DNA of 64,000 bases, from contig MU119369.1 in the NCBI GenBank assembly GCA_014904845.1, forward strand, positions 48,452 through 112,451. Reading direction: 5' to 3'. Shown in pieces: positions 10,908-23,060 of this stretch. How positions within the stretch are numbered: the stretch's first letter is position 1; each line of letters opens with the position of its first letter. The DNA is from Acephala macrosclerotiorum. Its lineage: Eukaryota; Ascomycota; Leotiomycetes; Helotiales; Mollisiaceae. The position numbers and the translations under genes are program-made. A model generated the notes under the pieces. It worked only from the letters and a program-made list of their open reading frames with translations, searched no databases and was not told the DNA's origin.

Positions 10908-13374
10908 TGTTCACAGAAAGGGCAGTGGCAGTACAAGTTGTTGCATTGACTGTCTCGGTCGTTCCTGCCCTTTCCAGCGGCTGCGATTCGTCCTCCTCTC
11001 CCCTTCGCCCCAGAATCCGTTAAAATAATGCGGATGATATCGAGAAGATCTTGCCCGAGTTCATGCGGAACAAGTACTGGTGCAAGGGTCACACCCGCGG
11101 ATCGTCGCACGACGTGTCGCAGGTACTGTACACGCTTGCTGACGATCGTATGATCTGATCAGGATGCGACGACAGACGACAAATATATGTTCGAGTTGCA
11201 GTCGGGCTCAGACTCGGACTGGACTTCGAAGAGAGAGAGAGAGTTGAGGTCGAGGAGATACCTCCAGTGGTGGACGCTAAACCCCGTCTCGACGTTGCTC
11301 GCTGCAGTGTTCCGCTGGCTGCGACCCTGAAATGCTCAATGCAGGTGCGGGGCGAAAGCCACTATCGATTGAGTGCTTATCGATTGGGAGAACGGACGAA
11401 GCCACGAATATTGATCATGAGATGAGATGAAGACGATGAAGATGAATTATTGATGGATTTGATGAAAGTACAGTACTAAGAGAAGTCAAGAATATTTCGT
11501 TCCCAAGATAGAGTAAACTCTCCGAGTCACGGTTACTTCTAGCAACACAAAGCGAGGTTGGTGATCCCTGGTTTCTGTGGCTGGGACGGGGAATTTCTGT
11601 GGGACTTCTCGCCGCGTACCAAATGGAAACTTTTAGCCGGAAACAAGGAAACGAAACAGGTTTCTGTATGTTATGATGATATTTGAGGGGATACAAGAGC
11701 TTGGGGAAGCAACTGTACAATCAAGTGTTTTGTTTTTGTATGCGTGACGTTATTGTTGTCGTTGAATGAGTTCATCGGTATGTTTATGAAGGGTATGCCC
11801 GCCAACGCCGAAGCCTCAACAACGCGACCCCATCATCGCAATACAACGTGATGGCCGAGAGATCCGGCAACGTTCAAGTGAGCGCTCGAGTCGATTGACT
11901 CTGCTCCAATCGATAGTCGAACTCTATGCACTGCTTCTTGTTTTTGATGTGATCATATTGTCCCAATAATGTTCCTTCTCGCCGATGCCTTTTCTCCTCT
12001 CAAGTTTGGTATCACCGGCCTCGAGTACCAACTTTTGCTCCAGCAGGACGCTTTCAGCTCCATCATCCTTAGAATATATGAAACAATGCCAAAAGCTATT
12101 CCCATCCGAAGAACTTCCTTCGGCATTGATGTTTTCTGCCTTGCACAAAGTGTTTTCAGCTCAAGACAAGGTTCTGCGGATTTCGGATGACGAATCCAGA
12201 GCTTTACCACGAATACAAATTGCGTTCGAATAGATCGATCGCATAGGCGCACTGCAAGGCAGGAGCTGCCATAAAGAGGGGTGTTTGCTAAGAATAAACA
12301 TCTCAATAGAGAGCGTGAAGCTGTTGATGCTGGAAGTTTTGAGATCGATTTGAGAGGTCTGTCACGTGTAAGTCATGTGTTTTTCGGAAGTAAGACGAGG
12401 CTTTCTCATGCCCAGATGGTTGTTTCTGCTTTCATTTTTGAACTTTGTGATATGTTCTGCCTTATCTGTACATGTCATACTGAGGGAATTGGTCTTGGGG
12501 GCCTCATCCAGCGATATACGGTACCAGCCCGCTGCACGTGACTTGGCCATCCCTGAGTCTTGCATATAGGTCCTTGTTGCTCACGCTTTACTCTTTACTT
12601 CTTAGCATACTATCTTGTTCAGTCTACGTCTATGTAAGGTTATTCTTTCGCGAATTACTTTCGGGGCAGCATTCGTCATGCCTCGATCTTTTCATCGAAT
12701 TTGTGAAGTCGGACTTCATCACCTAAAAATTCGGCCAACTTCAATAGCTCTATCTCACCGACGAGTCTTTGCTTTTTATGAATGCGGACAACTCATTTCT
12801 CATTTATTTCGAAGTCTCTCACCAAGAGCAAGTCTCAACCTAACAATGACCATGCATGTTTCAGAGCAACAAAGTCGAAGTTTTGTTCTCAGCGCCTCGC
12901 GGAGCTTCCAGGAATTCAGCGCGTTTCCAACCCTCCGCACTAATAAATCGATTCTCCACTCTAAATCCCGGAGGGACACTTTCGAAGACAACCCCCCCAA
13001 ATAGTTTAATTCTCTGCATTCTCATTGGCCCTTGAGTACGACAATCGTTCGGGATTGCATGGACCCCAAACCTACGTTGTCTATGATTGGTCAGATGCTG
13101 ATCTTTCAAGGGGCTCGGAAGAGGAACAGCAGGCCAGAATGCAAATTGCACGTTTCTGGCTAGACATCTTCAACCTCATAGGGTGGTTCAGTCAATTGAT
13201 CCTTTATTTTGTGGGCACAAACCGGCCCTCGTTGTTCGTAGGATTGGCTTCAGTCCCTCGAAGAGACTCTCTCAGCCGCCCTACTGCGAAGGCACAGCAT
13301 GCAGCAGAACTTCATCCCAACAACTTGGTCCTCCAAGTTCCTCCCATTTAGTCTCATCTAGGCACCTTTTTATC
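10908..13374. other. Long intergenic between divergent genes
   Basis: 2.47 kb between the starts of the minus-strand coiled-coil gene and the plus-strand membrane glycoprotein. It must hold both promoters and 5' leaders. A (ga)n run lies at about 11229-11245. Several short ORFs (for example 11953-12306 minus, 13025-13351 plus) show no recognisable motif and I do not call them. Confidence 0.45.
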
Positions 13375-14442
13375 ATGTCAGCCACGACACCGTCGTCGTC
13401 GATGAGTTCGACAACATCGACCTCGACGACTACGAAATCATCGACCATCACCACCTATATCACGGACCAGGCCTCAATCGCCGCCTTCAATCGAGGTCCA
13501 GTAACCGCAACGTTCACACCTCCAGCATCATGTCTCTCAACATTGACCTCACAAACAAATCAAATATACTTCGGGCATCGAGGTGGCGGTTACCTTGATA
13601 CCGCGTGCTATCCAGCAAGTACTTCGAGCCTTGGTCTTAACGCGTGGGATGTCTATTACTGCAAGTCGTCTCATCTATCCTAAGAGTCGCAAAACTGACA
13701 TCCTCAAAGATAGTCCCGCCCAATGCCCATCAGGCTGGGCGCAAGCAACCTCAATAACAAACAGCTACTTCGGCAGGGACGCAACACAACTCACGCTAGG
13801 AACCGACACCACCGCTATCGTCTGCTGCCCGTCGTACGTCTCGATGTTCTCCAACTAGACATACCTCGCTGACAAGTCAGGGGCTACTTCTACGTCGGCG
13901 ACGGCCACGCATGCCAATCGAACATCGCATCTACGACAACGACGATCCTCTACATCGATCCCGTCCTCAATAACAACATCTGGTATTCGACTGACGCAAA
14001 GACTCCAAGCACGACCACGATGACAATGACTGGAACATCAGCGTACTGGGTACTCGGAGACGGCATCGCGGTTTGGTGGCAGAGCTCCGACCTTAAGGCG
14101 TTCGCGGGCGCAACCCAGACTTCGAGTCCCACTTCCACAAATACGCAAACAACGACTACACATTCGCAAACTTCGACTGAAACCTCAAAACCTAGCGGTC
14201 TGACTAGTGGTGCAAAGATCGGGATAGGAGTCGGCATACCGTTGGCAGTCATAGCGATCGGACTCGTGGGCTTCTTCCTCTACTTCCGAAGACGGCGGAG
14301 AACCCCAGTTGCGCAAACCGGACCTCCGGAGTACGTTGCTTCTGAGGCGAAACCGGAACTGCAGGATACGTCGACAGCGCACGAGATGTATTCAGACAAC
14401 GAGCTATACTATCCGAGTGGTCATCATGAACTTGCCAGCTGA
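13375..14442 (+). CDS. Single-pass membrane glycoprotein with Cys-containing ectodomain and Ser/Thr stalk
   Basis: Three exons: 13375-13660, 13710-13833 and 13881-14442, giving 323 residues. Intron 1 has a GC donor (gcaagt) and aag acceptor; using it restores the reading VYYYSPAQCPSGW across the junction. The N-terminus is a Ser/Thr-rich tract without a clear signal peptide. A Cys-containing domain follows (FTPPASC, GGGYLDTACYP, CPSGW, VCCPSGYF, GHACQSN). After a Ser/Thr stalk rich in TTTT and TST comes one transmembrane helix at about 250-271 (GIGVGIPLAVIAIGLVGFF), a stop-transfer FRRRRR and a ~50-residue cytoplasmic tail. This architecture is common in filamentous ascomycetes and resembles Mid2/WSC-type cell-wall sensors, though the ectodomain is not a canonical WSC domain. 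Likely plasma-membrane located; a sensor role is inference. Confidence 0.8.
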
Positions 14443-15577
14443 CGAGGGCGTGGGAAAGATATTAGGCTTCTACCTGGTGTTTGGTGTACTGGGTTGTGTT
14501 ACTAGATTGTAATTATAATGATATCCTGAGATCTTATGTCTTACTCGCTTTGCGATAGCTGTCTTTGCTATCACCGTCTTTCAACAGTATCTCTTCTGTT
14601 TTTACGTCCCTTTTCACTGTCTCCATACCCTCCACAAGCTTGTGGTCAGATTTTGATTAACTGGGAAACTCAGCTGGGTGTATGAAAGATCTTCCCCGGG
14701 CTCAACAACCAATACGGATCCAAAGACTGCTTGCTATTCTTCATGGCTGCCATATACGTCAGACTTAACTTTTTTTTTTGCTGGTTCTGTTTTGGTGTTT
14801 AGACACAGGTAGCGGCTGCTTTAACCTAAGCCGAAAGTGAGCATTCCTAAGCATGGCCGGAGCGTGGCGACTTAAATAACCTGAGCACATGCTGAGCAAG
14901 CCTGAGCATGCATAGAGGACTCTTAGGGGGTATTGGCTTCTCGGTTATACTTTCCAGGTCGTGTGCATAGGTTCTATTTTGGCTCCCATGTGGCCGGAAT
15001 TCTTTCACAGCCACTTTTGTTTCCACTTTCCGCGTATCTACCTGTGATTAAACGCCGAGCCTTGGTACTCTTGTCAACGAGAAGAATGAAATATGTACAG
15101 TCCTTTATATCCCCCAACATTTAAACTAGTTACATAGAGAAAGCGAATTCAGACATGGCTTAAATTGTATTGCTCCTGACAAGAAATTCATGTTCCTCTG
15201 GCGATTGAGAAGAAGGAATTTCGTCAAGACTCAAGTGTGGTATATTGGATAAGCCTCTGCAAATTGTACCGCTAGCAAAGTGATACGGCTCTCCACCACA
15301 AGTTCTAGGCTACTCGTTTTTTCCCCCATTGGGCCCACGAGGACGTGCGGCGGGAGGAAGCTTAAGTAGTATTAGCTTTGGTAAAGAGGTGCGGAAAGAC
15401 CCGGGCTTAAATAATCGGAAAACCGAGAGTTTTAGTAAAATTACTCGCGGATTTTTAATTGATGCAAGGATCTAAATAAGTCGTGGGGCCATTATGGGGG
15501 GAAAAACGAGCATCTTAACCAGAACGCCATCTTCACATAAATAACCCCAAATACGAACGGAAAACCCTATCAATTTA
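14443..15577. other. Intergenic between convergent genes
   Basis: 1.13 kb with no supported gene. Contains a T(10) run near 14770 and a cluster of tgagca/gagcat words at 14838-14910 (gagcattcctaagcat, ctgagcacatgctgagcaag, ctgagcatgcat). Otherwise unremarkable 3' flank. Confidence 0.4.
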
Positions 15578-16743
15578 TCACCCTTGGCTGACCGGACCAG
15601 ATTGTACACTGAACCCAGTTGTAGTTCTTCTCGGACTAGTGATAACAAACTTAGTAATTGGCTGTAGGCCAGTTGGAGGTTGTGAATTGAGCCTATTCTT
15701 CGAAGAAGGCTCATTTTTGGGCGCCTTTACTTTTGAGTCGTGCGCTTTCAAATCCTCTGTCGCCTTGGCGACTTCTTTCTCCTTGCGCTTGATCTTCCTC
15801 TCGAAACTCGCCACCTTCTCAGGTTCTATCGGTGTAGCTTCTTGGGCGTCTGTCAACTTTCCACGTAAGGTCTCGAGATCGTTTTGGTGTTTGTCCCTGA
15901 TACCGTCTAGCCTTTCATGCTCGGCATCTAGGGTAAAGTTAGTCGATGCTCGTATGCCCTATACATCTAGAACTTACCACGAGCTCCAGGATGAGACGTT
16001 AAGTAGAAGGGTTTCGAAAGAATCTTGTGTTTTTCAATCGTCCGGGCGCAGATGGTTAGTTCAAATTTCGGATTTTCCAAGACCAAAAAGCGCATATTTC
16101 GATAGGGCATTGGACAATTAGGTGGGTACCAAGTCAGCTCGATCCAACCTTCAGGAATGACTGGATGACCAGATGCTGATTCCCCGCTCTTTTCTGCCTC
16201 CGTCAGACCCGCGCGATTGAATTCAGATTCTTGGAAACCAAGTTCCTCAATGAGAAAAGCCTTCGATACGAAATTTCCAACCAGGTTCCCGGTGTCAAAA
16301 ATGCACTGTGTACGCTTCTCGGTATGACGTCCGGCGGAATCCGTTTTGTTGGACCAAACATAGACTTTGGTGATATAAGCAGTTTCATATGTATCTGGGC
16401 GACACCTTTTCATCATGACTTCGATAGTGCGTGGCTTTTTCTTGAACCGTAAGAAGGAAGGCAACCCCTTGATACACTCCCAGAATAATTTAGACCATGG
16501 TATTTGAATCTCCTCTTTGACGACCTCCCAGCTATCTGGATTGTGGATGGTTCTTCTTGACTCATCAAGGATCTCCTGTTCGTATGCTGTTTCTGTGACA
16601 TCCGTCTTGATTGATTGATCGAAGGAGGAAGTGCCGCATGGGACCTCGACTAGCGGACCCGAACACAGTCAGTAAGTTTTAATGTCCAGGAAACTTGAAG
16701 CTGATCGGAGACACAGACCATTTGATTGGAGTATTTGCTCCAT
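15578..16743 (-). CDS. Protein with a retropepsin-like DTG motif and a basic coiled-coil tail
   Basis: Three exons on the minus strand: 16719-16743 (MEQILQSN), 15978-16649 and 15578-15927, giving 348 residues; introns have gtctgt/ctag and gtaagt/ctag boundaries. Around residue 125-135 the segment QCIFDTGNLVGNFVS has the D-T-G core, followed by a hydrophobic stretch and a second-half-like segment FLVLENPKFELTICART, the layout of a retropepsin-type fold in which one DTG is supplied per monomer. Two cysteine and tyrosine/tryptophan-rich segments (ELTWYPPNCPMPYRN) lie between. The last ~115 residues are charged and probably coiled coil (FERKIKRKEKEVAKATED), with a Ser/Thr-rich end. There is no reverse transcriptase or integrase nearby. 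It could be a domesticated protease-like domain or a catalytically dead fold used for binding. Confidence 0.65.
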
Positions 16744-18544
16744 GTTGACACTGGTCTTGGTGGTAAACAGCTGTACCTGAGGTACTGTACTTTAGTACTG
16801 TAGTTGGCGGACGCTGATTGGAGTTGGTTGACTTTGCGCTGTTCACCAGATGTTGGTGAATATTCTAAAAGCCATCTTTATTGGAGAGAGGGCTGTGGAC
16901 CTTCTTATAAAACATCCTCTGAAGCCCAATCATCCTAGGACTCCACCAGTTTCGGTGAGACTCTTGCACAAGCCTCCAAACCCCAGCTTTGGTGGCATCA
17001 AGCCGCCTTCAACTGCTGAGCCCGTCCATTCCATGGATGCGACCACGATGAGACCAACATTTTGCTCGCAGCCATGCCTGTCTGCCTCCAATTATATCTT
17101 CTGCCTACCCACTGGTGTGGTAAGAACGCCACAGAGCGTCGCTGAAAAGCATTGCTTTTTGTTCCGTTTTCGATTCACCGAACGTCTTGGGGGTTCAGCT
17201 GATTCGAATAAACGGTTGAAGCATACCACCCAGAGGACACATCTCCGGGCTGTGTTCTCAGATTGGAGGAGGGAAGGGAATTGGCAATTGCGCCCAAGAT
17301 AGGGATCATTTCCGGGCCATGAAAGACCTCCTCTGACGCAGTCAGACTGTTCAGCAGCCGCCCAGGACAAGGTGAAGTGAATCCTCCCAAGTGCACACAG
17401 CGTCTTCGACTCCTGAGGGTGTGGAAGGCAGTCTGGGACCCTATCGTCGAACAATTGCTGGCGGCTAGTTGTCGCGTTTAGCCCCCGAACCGCTGTGGCC
17501 CTGTTAGAACTATTGGCTGACGGATCGCCCCTTTATCGCCGAAATAAATACTTGCCTTCGGCCACCATTCATGCTCCCTTCTCTGACCATTTTGCGATTG
17601 TCCAAGTCTCAAGCTTCACACTCCTCGCCAGCGACCAGCCAGATTATAAGAGACGTCAAGCCTCGAGGCAACACATTGACTACCTTGCAACTACCTGACA
17701 ACGCATTGGACCAGGGACATGCAGGTATGCCGAGCCGGCAGCCAATCGATGGCTCTAGTGACCCAGGAAACAGCTGTCGACCAGGGCTGAAATGGCTTGC
17801 ATGAAAATGAGGCAGTGCCCGGTTGCATCGCCATTACCATGTCGCCCAGCCTCCAGAATCTACAATGTGTTCGTGCGTATTTTAACTTCCTATCGTGATC
17901 GCAGCTCGTAGCTTTCGAGTCTCAGTACACGCGTTTGTGATTGATTTCACCACTTTTGCAATTGTCTAGCTCAGATGCAAGACCATAAGTCGGGAAACGC
18001 TCCGCGAGACGAAGTCATTCTCAGCCTGCTCCTCGCTTTTCCTGCCCTTTAAAGTGTCTTTGGATAATGAACTCATCTCATTAAAAGCTCCACTCTTACA
18101 AACCTTTCCCAGTTTCGTTATATCATTTCGAAGCAGATAAGAACGAAGATTGTGATCAATACCTGCATGCAGGTAGTCATGCCTGGGGCAGTGCAAAGTT
18201 GACGAGCGGTCGGGGGCGGATAGCACCGGCATCTAGAGAGTTGTAGCCTCTCATGTTCATACCTCTCCATGGCTTGCATGGCACTAAACTCTCCGCCAGT
18301 GGGAAGTACTCACCATGCACTCGTCTTTGGGCTTCTTGCGAGGCTCTACACCTCCAAGCTGGGGCGATCTGACAGCATAGCCTGGGGTGATAGCTTTTGC
18401 CATTGAGTGATTTCCAGTGGCTTGTGAGCAAATTTTGCTCATTGCTGAATACAAACATCTTTTGTGCAAATGTTCCTATGTTCTTGTTAACTTCCTCCAC
18501 CTGATACTTTGCGTCCTCGCATAGATCTATCTCATCATTGGATT
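16744..18544. other. Intergenic between divergent genes, no gene supported
   Basis: 1.8 kb containing the promoters of the DTG protein (left) and the DUF6594 gene (right). ORFs on both strands (for example 17092-17454 minus, 18177-18500 minus) have no recognisable motifs. The sequence is of mixed composition with no obvious repeat. Confidence 0.4.
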
Positions 18545-19895
18545 ATGAGGGCTACTGGCAGTCATGATCTGCGGCCAGATTCGAGCCGCATTTCGGAAGA
18601 GACCACGACAGCGGTAAATAACTCTACAGAGCCATCGCCGGCAATGGCGATGGATGAGAGGTTCACCACAGACATTGCGACTGCTTCCCAGAGCCAAGAA
18701 AGTATCATATCGAGCGATTCCGAAGACAATGAACCACCAGAAGGGCCTGTTCCAGGCTGGCCTCGTGTCGCGGAATTGATGGCACAGACTCAAGACTTTG
18801 CCGCATTCAAGCGATATCGAGATTTGAACGTCAAGAGTCTGCTATATTACCAAGCTGAAATAGAGATGCTAAGAGAGAAGCTCCATGAGGAAGAATGGGC
18901 AGACTCCCAACGAGGCGACGACAAGCAAAGGCTATATGCTCGGCGAATAGACTATATGATCAGGTCCAGGGACAAAAGTACAGGAACACAATGGAAAATC
19001 GTGATTGAGCTCCGAAAGGTTTTGAAAGAATATAGTACGTCTGAAGTAACCAATTTAAAACCATTGCTAACAGATTCTTAGACAAAGCATTGCTACTATA
19101 CTCGCAGATCTCAGCGCTCTCCGAGCCCGAGCAGCACAATATGCAAACACTAAGAAGATGGCTCAAGAACGAGAACGATGGCGGAAGGAAAATCGGTGGC
19201 AACGGCGAGCATCTGGCTTGGGGAGACACATATGAGCAAGAGTCAAACGGGTCTATTGTATCACAATTCAGACGAGTGGTTTGGCATCTCCTTTGGTCCG
19301 GACCACCTCCACCTGATGGGCTCGACCTCGTCTCCCCACTTCCACCTAAAAACGTCGACGGCTTCTCGCGCTGGGTTGCTACCTACTGGATACCCTTCTG
19401 GAACGAAGTTTGGACTTTCAGAAAGCAACGAAGGGAGCGAGAGAGATTAAGCAAGGACCTGGAAATGGAGCAAGTGAAAAAAGGTGTCGCCACAGTCGCC
19501 AAGGCTGAGCCCGACGTCAAGAGCGAGTTCAAGGAGACCACACTCGCGACGTACTCAGAAAAGGGCATCCTCCGGTTTACGTCCTCTGTCTCGACAGTTG
19601 TCGCCTGCTTATTGCCCGTCATCGCCATCACAGTGCTGTCAGAAGTTCATGGGCAGAGGAATTTATTGTTGTGCCTAGCCGGATTCGCCGTCATTTTTGC
19701 CATCGGATTAATATCCCTTGGAACGGGATCAAGGATTGAGATATTCGGTGCCACTGCAGCGTGAGTAACTCAGCAACTCTGATATTAAAATCTGCTCACA
19801 CAATCGCTAGCTTCTCGGCAGTCTTGGTCGTCTTCATATCCGTCCCGATAGTAGTTGTGAACCCAGACGGGACAGCGAATGTCGGGGGCCCGTGA
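18545..19895 (+). CDS. DUF6594 family membrane protein
   Basis: Three exons: 18545-19034, 19082-19760 and 19811-19895; 417 residues. Introns gtacgt/ttag and gtgagt/ctag restore the family core across junctions. After a Ser/Thr/Glu-rich N-terminus (1-75) the protein shows GWPRVAELMAQTQDFAAFKRYRDLN and LLYYQAEIEMLREKL, then KEYNKALLLYSQISAL, all typical of the fungal DUF6594 N-terminal helical region. The C-terminus has three closely spaced hydrophobic helices (VACLLPVIAITVLSE, LLLCLAGFAVIFAIGLISL, FSAVLVVFISVPIVVV), also typical. Many Pezizomycotina genomes carry multiple DUF6594 paralogues. Biochemical function is not established. ATG 18545 is the first in-frame methionine. Confidence 0.85.
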
Positions 19896-21324
19896 CAAGG
19901 TAAGATAACGATGAGAACTACTATGGATGTGACATTACGGCTCAAAACCCACAGAAATATTAAGTTCTCAGCATCAATCAATCACACATGTAAAGCTTTA
20001 AAAATGCTTCTTTTCTCTCCTTCTATACTTCTACTCTTGTTCTCTCGCCCCAAATTTCACAGCCTCGGGACTGTAAATTGGTGATCCTTGGAACGTAGTT
20101 GCCTTTTATAGGAAGCGTCGCCAGGTCGTGCTTCTCTGCTCTAAGCTCAATTTGTTGTACTTCGATTTGAAACGGATCCGGCTAGCGATAGCGTCGTCAA
20201 TCTGTTTTACCTAGTTAGTGGTGAGAAACATTATTCCTTGGACCTTGGTAGTGCTCTAGAGTTCGCAAGAATACCCAAACGAGGGCAAATCTGTGAATTT
20301 CTGGGACTCTCATCTAGAAAGAGGAGCACGCTGGAAGATACGAGGAAGTCGCGCTTCGAGAACTTCTGCACTTGTGCCTGATTCGCCAGCAGAGACCCAC
20401 AAAGTTAGATGATATCAAGATACTAAATGAGCACAGCAGCAGGAACATACGCTATAAAGTATCTGCTCTAGGTGCTCCGACAGCAGTTCGGCTACCAACG
20501 TCTTCTCGACCACTTCTCGATTTTCTGCCACTTATGACCGTGCACTCTATATGCGGAGTATTAAGATCCCCATTAATATCATTACGAAAAAAACTTGTCG
20601 TCGCTTCGTCCCAATTTGATATCCATGGAGGATTTGATCGAAGACATGGTGGAGCAAGCATATGGGACTAATTCTCTGAATGGCTTTATTTTTTAGGAGT
20701 GGCGACGACGATGTTTTTCAAATATATGTATCGCTTTGATAATTCAAGGCGTTGATCAGTCATTTTGGCGGTGCTTATCGTACGGGATTCTGCTTATTCA
20801 CCTGTATTAGAAACCTTAAATATGCCCGGTACGAAGGTGGTCGACTAAGAGTATGGATATCGCATTAGCATGACTAATATAATATGAGAGTATGCTGAAC
20901 CCTCGCCCCTTTCTTAATATATACTGTAGATTAGACACTCTTTCATAGTCAACCCAATACATCCCTACCGGCAACAAGTGTGCCTGCGCAATTACCCCTC
21001 TGCCGCAAACTCTGCGCCACTTTAACTATCTATCCGCTTCGTGAACTAGAAGAGTGAAATATGAAGGTATCTAATATAACCCTTCTTGGTCCACTTCCCA
21101 GAACTTCGTAAGAGATGCGAGTTGGGAGGAGGAATGCAGGTTGTAAACAGAGGCAGGAAGAGGATTTATAAAAAACAGCCTCAAATCCCTTTCTTTAAAT
21201 GAGACCTTCATGTCCCACCGCCATGGGCGGTTACCCATGTATAACGTGTATATATTTTCATGGGGGTCTCGTTCGGGATCCTTGGGAGCTTGTTTAGGCT
21301 TCCCAGGGATTATATCGGATCTTG
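19896..21324. other. Intergenic, no gene supported
   Basis: 1.43 kb downstream of DUF6594 without recognisable coding sequence. Short ORFs at 20372-20671 and 21071-21328 show no motifs. Confidence 0.4.
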
Positions 21325-21512
21325 ACAAAAATGAAATTGATTTTAAATATTATATTTTTTAATTTACTTAATACGATTTTTAATTTATATATATATATTT
21401 TTAAATTATTATAATTTTTATTCATTTTCATTTATAATAATTTCAAATTTAATTTTATTTTATATTAATATTATAATAATTTTTAATAATATCCAATTTT
21501 ACGATTTTAGTA
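21325..21512. repeat. Extreme AT-rich island
   Basis: About 190 bp made almost only of A and T (runs such as ttttaaattattataattt), in sharp contrast to the neighbouring ~45-50% GC DNA. In filamentous ascomycetes this pattern is usually the end state of repeat-induced point mutation of a transposon copy. No terminal repeats could be recognised. It borders the decayed D-lactate dehydrogenase. Confidence 0.6.
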
Positions 21513-21722
21513 AATTGACGCACCTCGACTATATGGCTTGCCATAGCCAAGGGTAATAAAGCGGCCAGCTTACCAACCGACCTTGGAATGAAGAAGAAAA
21601 AAAAATATTATATTCAACTGCCAAAGTATCAGGCCCGACTTCTTCCAGCAACTCCTTTTTGAAACACCCAATCGAATGCTCGCCCTGCGTGGTGTTAGTC
21701 TCGATTAATTGCCTTCAGAGAT

Positions 21723-23060
21723 TCAACCCACAATGGAAGTTCCGTTCATCTCCAAAGCTCTCGCTATCATCTTCTTGACATGTGCTGCAACAGCAGCTGA
21801 TTCCACAGGATCAAATTTGTGGTACATGATCGCTCCATGAAAGTTGCCATCATCAAGATGGTTAACACTCCAGAAGAACAGTCCAAGTTCTTTCATGCCT
21901 CTAGTCGATTCCTCTTCACAAAGTCTCCGTCAGCAACCATTTATCCCCCTAAACAACAGGACAGAGATCCACCAATCATACTAGTCAACCCCGAATAAGG
22001 AACTCCCACATCAGTAGTCCACAACTTCGTCCCCTCGGCCTCGCGCCCAACAAACTCCCAAAGCCTGTTTCCTCCCAGACTAGACCAAATAATCTCCTGC
22101 TCTTTCTCATTCTTCGCATAGTGGAAAACTCCACCTTTGTGAGCTTTTAATATTGCCGCGACTTCTTTGACGTTGTCTGCTGCGCTCGCTGTTGAGCCGG
22201 AGAATTTGAAGAAGAGAGTAAGTTTTTCTTCGAAGATAAGAGGGGAGGTGTAGCTGCCGGTGTTGAGGACGGACATTTGGATTTGTCGAGGAATTCGAGG
22301 GCTACTACTGTGACTGGTGACTTGTTAGTATTATACTTTGAGCTTTTCGTGTTCTGACGGAGTCAAGTCGGAGCCGAGCTCCCAGGGTCTTTCTAAGAAA
22401 CTCGACTTGGGCTTGGACCTACCACAAGCACGCATCACAACTGATGCTGCAGCATCTCTGGTCGTGGGAGCTGCCGCAGTGGCCACAGTGAACTCTTTGG
22501 GGATAACAGCCAGCTCCAACGTGACCTCCGTCACGAAACTCAAAGTTCCTTCAGACCCAACAAAGATACCATTCAGATTATAACCAGCAGTATACTTCCG
22601 GGATCGGTTTCACATTTTGATGATAGTTCTGTCCGCCAAGACAACAGTCAAGTTCAGCACCCAGTCCTTCATGGCTGAACTGACTTCATGATTCGAGACA
22701 CTCCTTCAGTAGGCTTTGGATATACAACAGCAACAGGAAGCCTATCAATATTTGCAGACGGAAACTCTCAATGCCCATTTAACTTCAAATCTTTATGGTC
22801 GATACTGACACTCATCTCCAAGAGCTATCCAGATCTCCCCAATAGCCTATCACATGACTCAGTATTATGCAGCCTGGGAACGCATTCGAGAAGACTTGAA
22901 GCTTGCATTTCATTTGCACTGACATACTTGAGAGCCTGAAAATCCGAATCTCGGGAATAGTCGACGCTATTGTCCTGGAAAATGCTGTAGAGGTACAATC
23001 CTCCTCCAATAGAAGCACTGAAAGCCACCCTTGAATCGCGGCTTTCAACGCTGCTGAGAG
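21723..23060 (-). pseudogene. Decayed D-lactate dehydrogenase (cytochrome), FAD-binding oxidoreductase relic
   Basis: Reading the minus strand from right to left in several frames recovers, in the correct order, pieces of the DLD family: an N-terminal membrane and presequence-like part with VDYSRDSDFQALKYVS (~22940-23010), a NIDRLPVAVVYPKPTEGVSRI segment of the FAD domain (~22690-22765), MKDWVLNLTVVLAD (~22625-22670), YNLNGIFVGSEGTLSFVTEV (~22530-22595), LAVIPKEF, then LTLFFKFSGSTAS and WTTDVGVPYSGL (~21965-22240), DDGNFHGAIMYHKFDP (~21795-21860) and a final MIARALEMNGTS ending at a stop (21723). Frame changes, in-frame stops and at least two internal deletions (much of the FAD PP-loop region is missing between the VVYP and MKDW parts) make it non-functional. 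The family oxidises D-lactate in mitochondria. Confidence 0.85.

Noticed and set aside
11953..12306. Minus-strand ORF of 117 residues in the long divergent intergenic region
   Set aside because: No motif, no splice signals, overlapped by plus-strand ORFs of similar length; consistent with chance.
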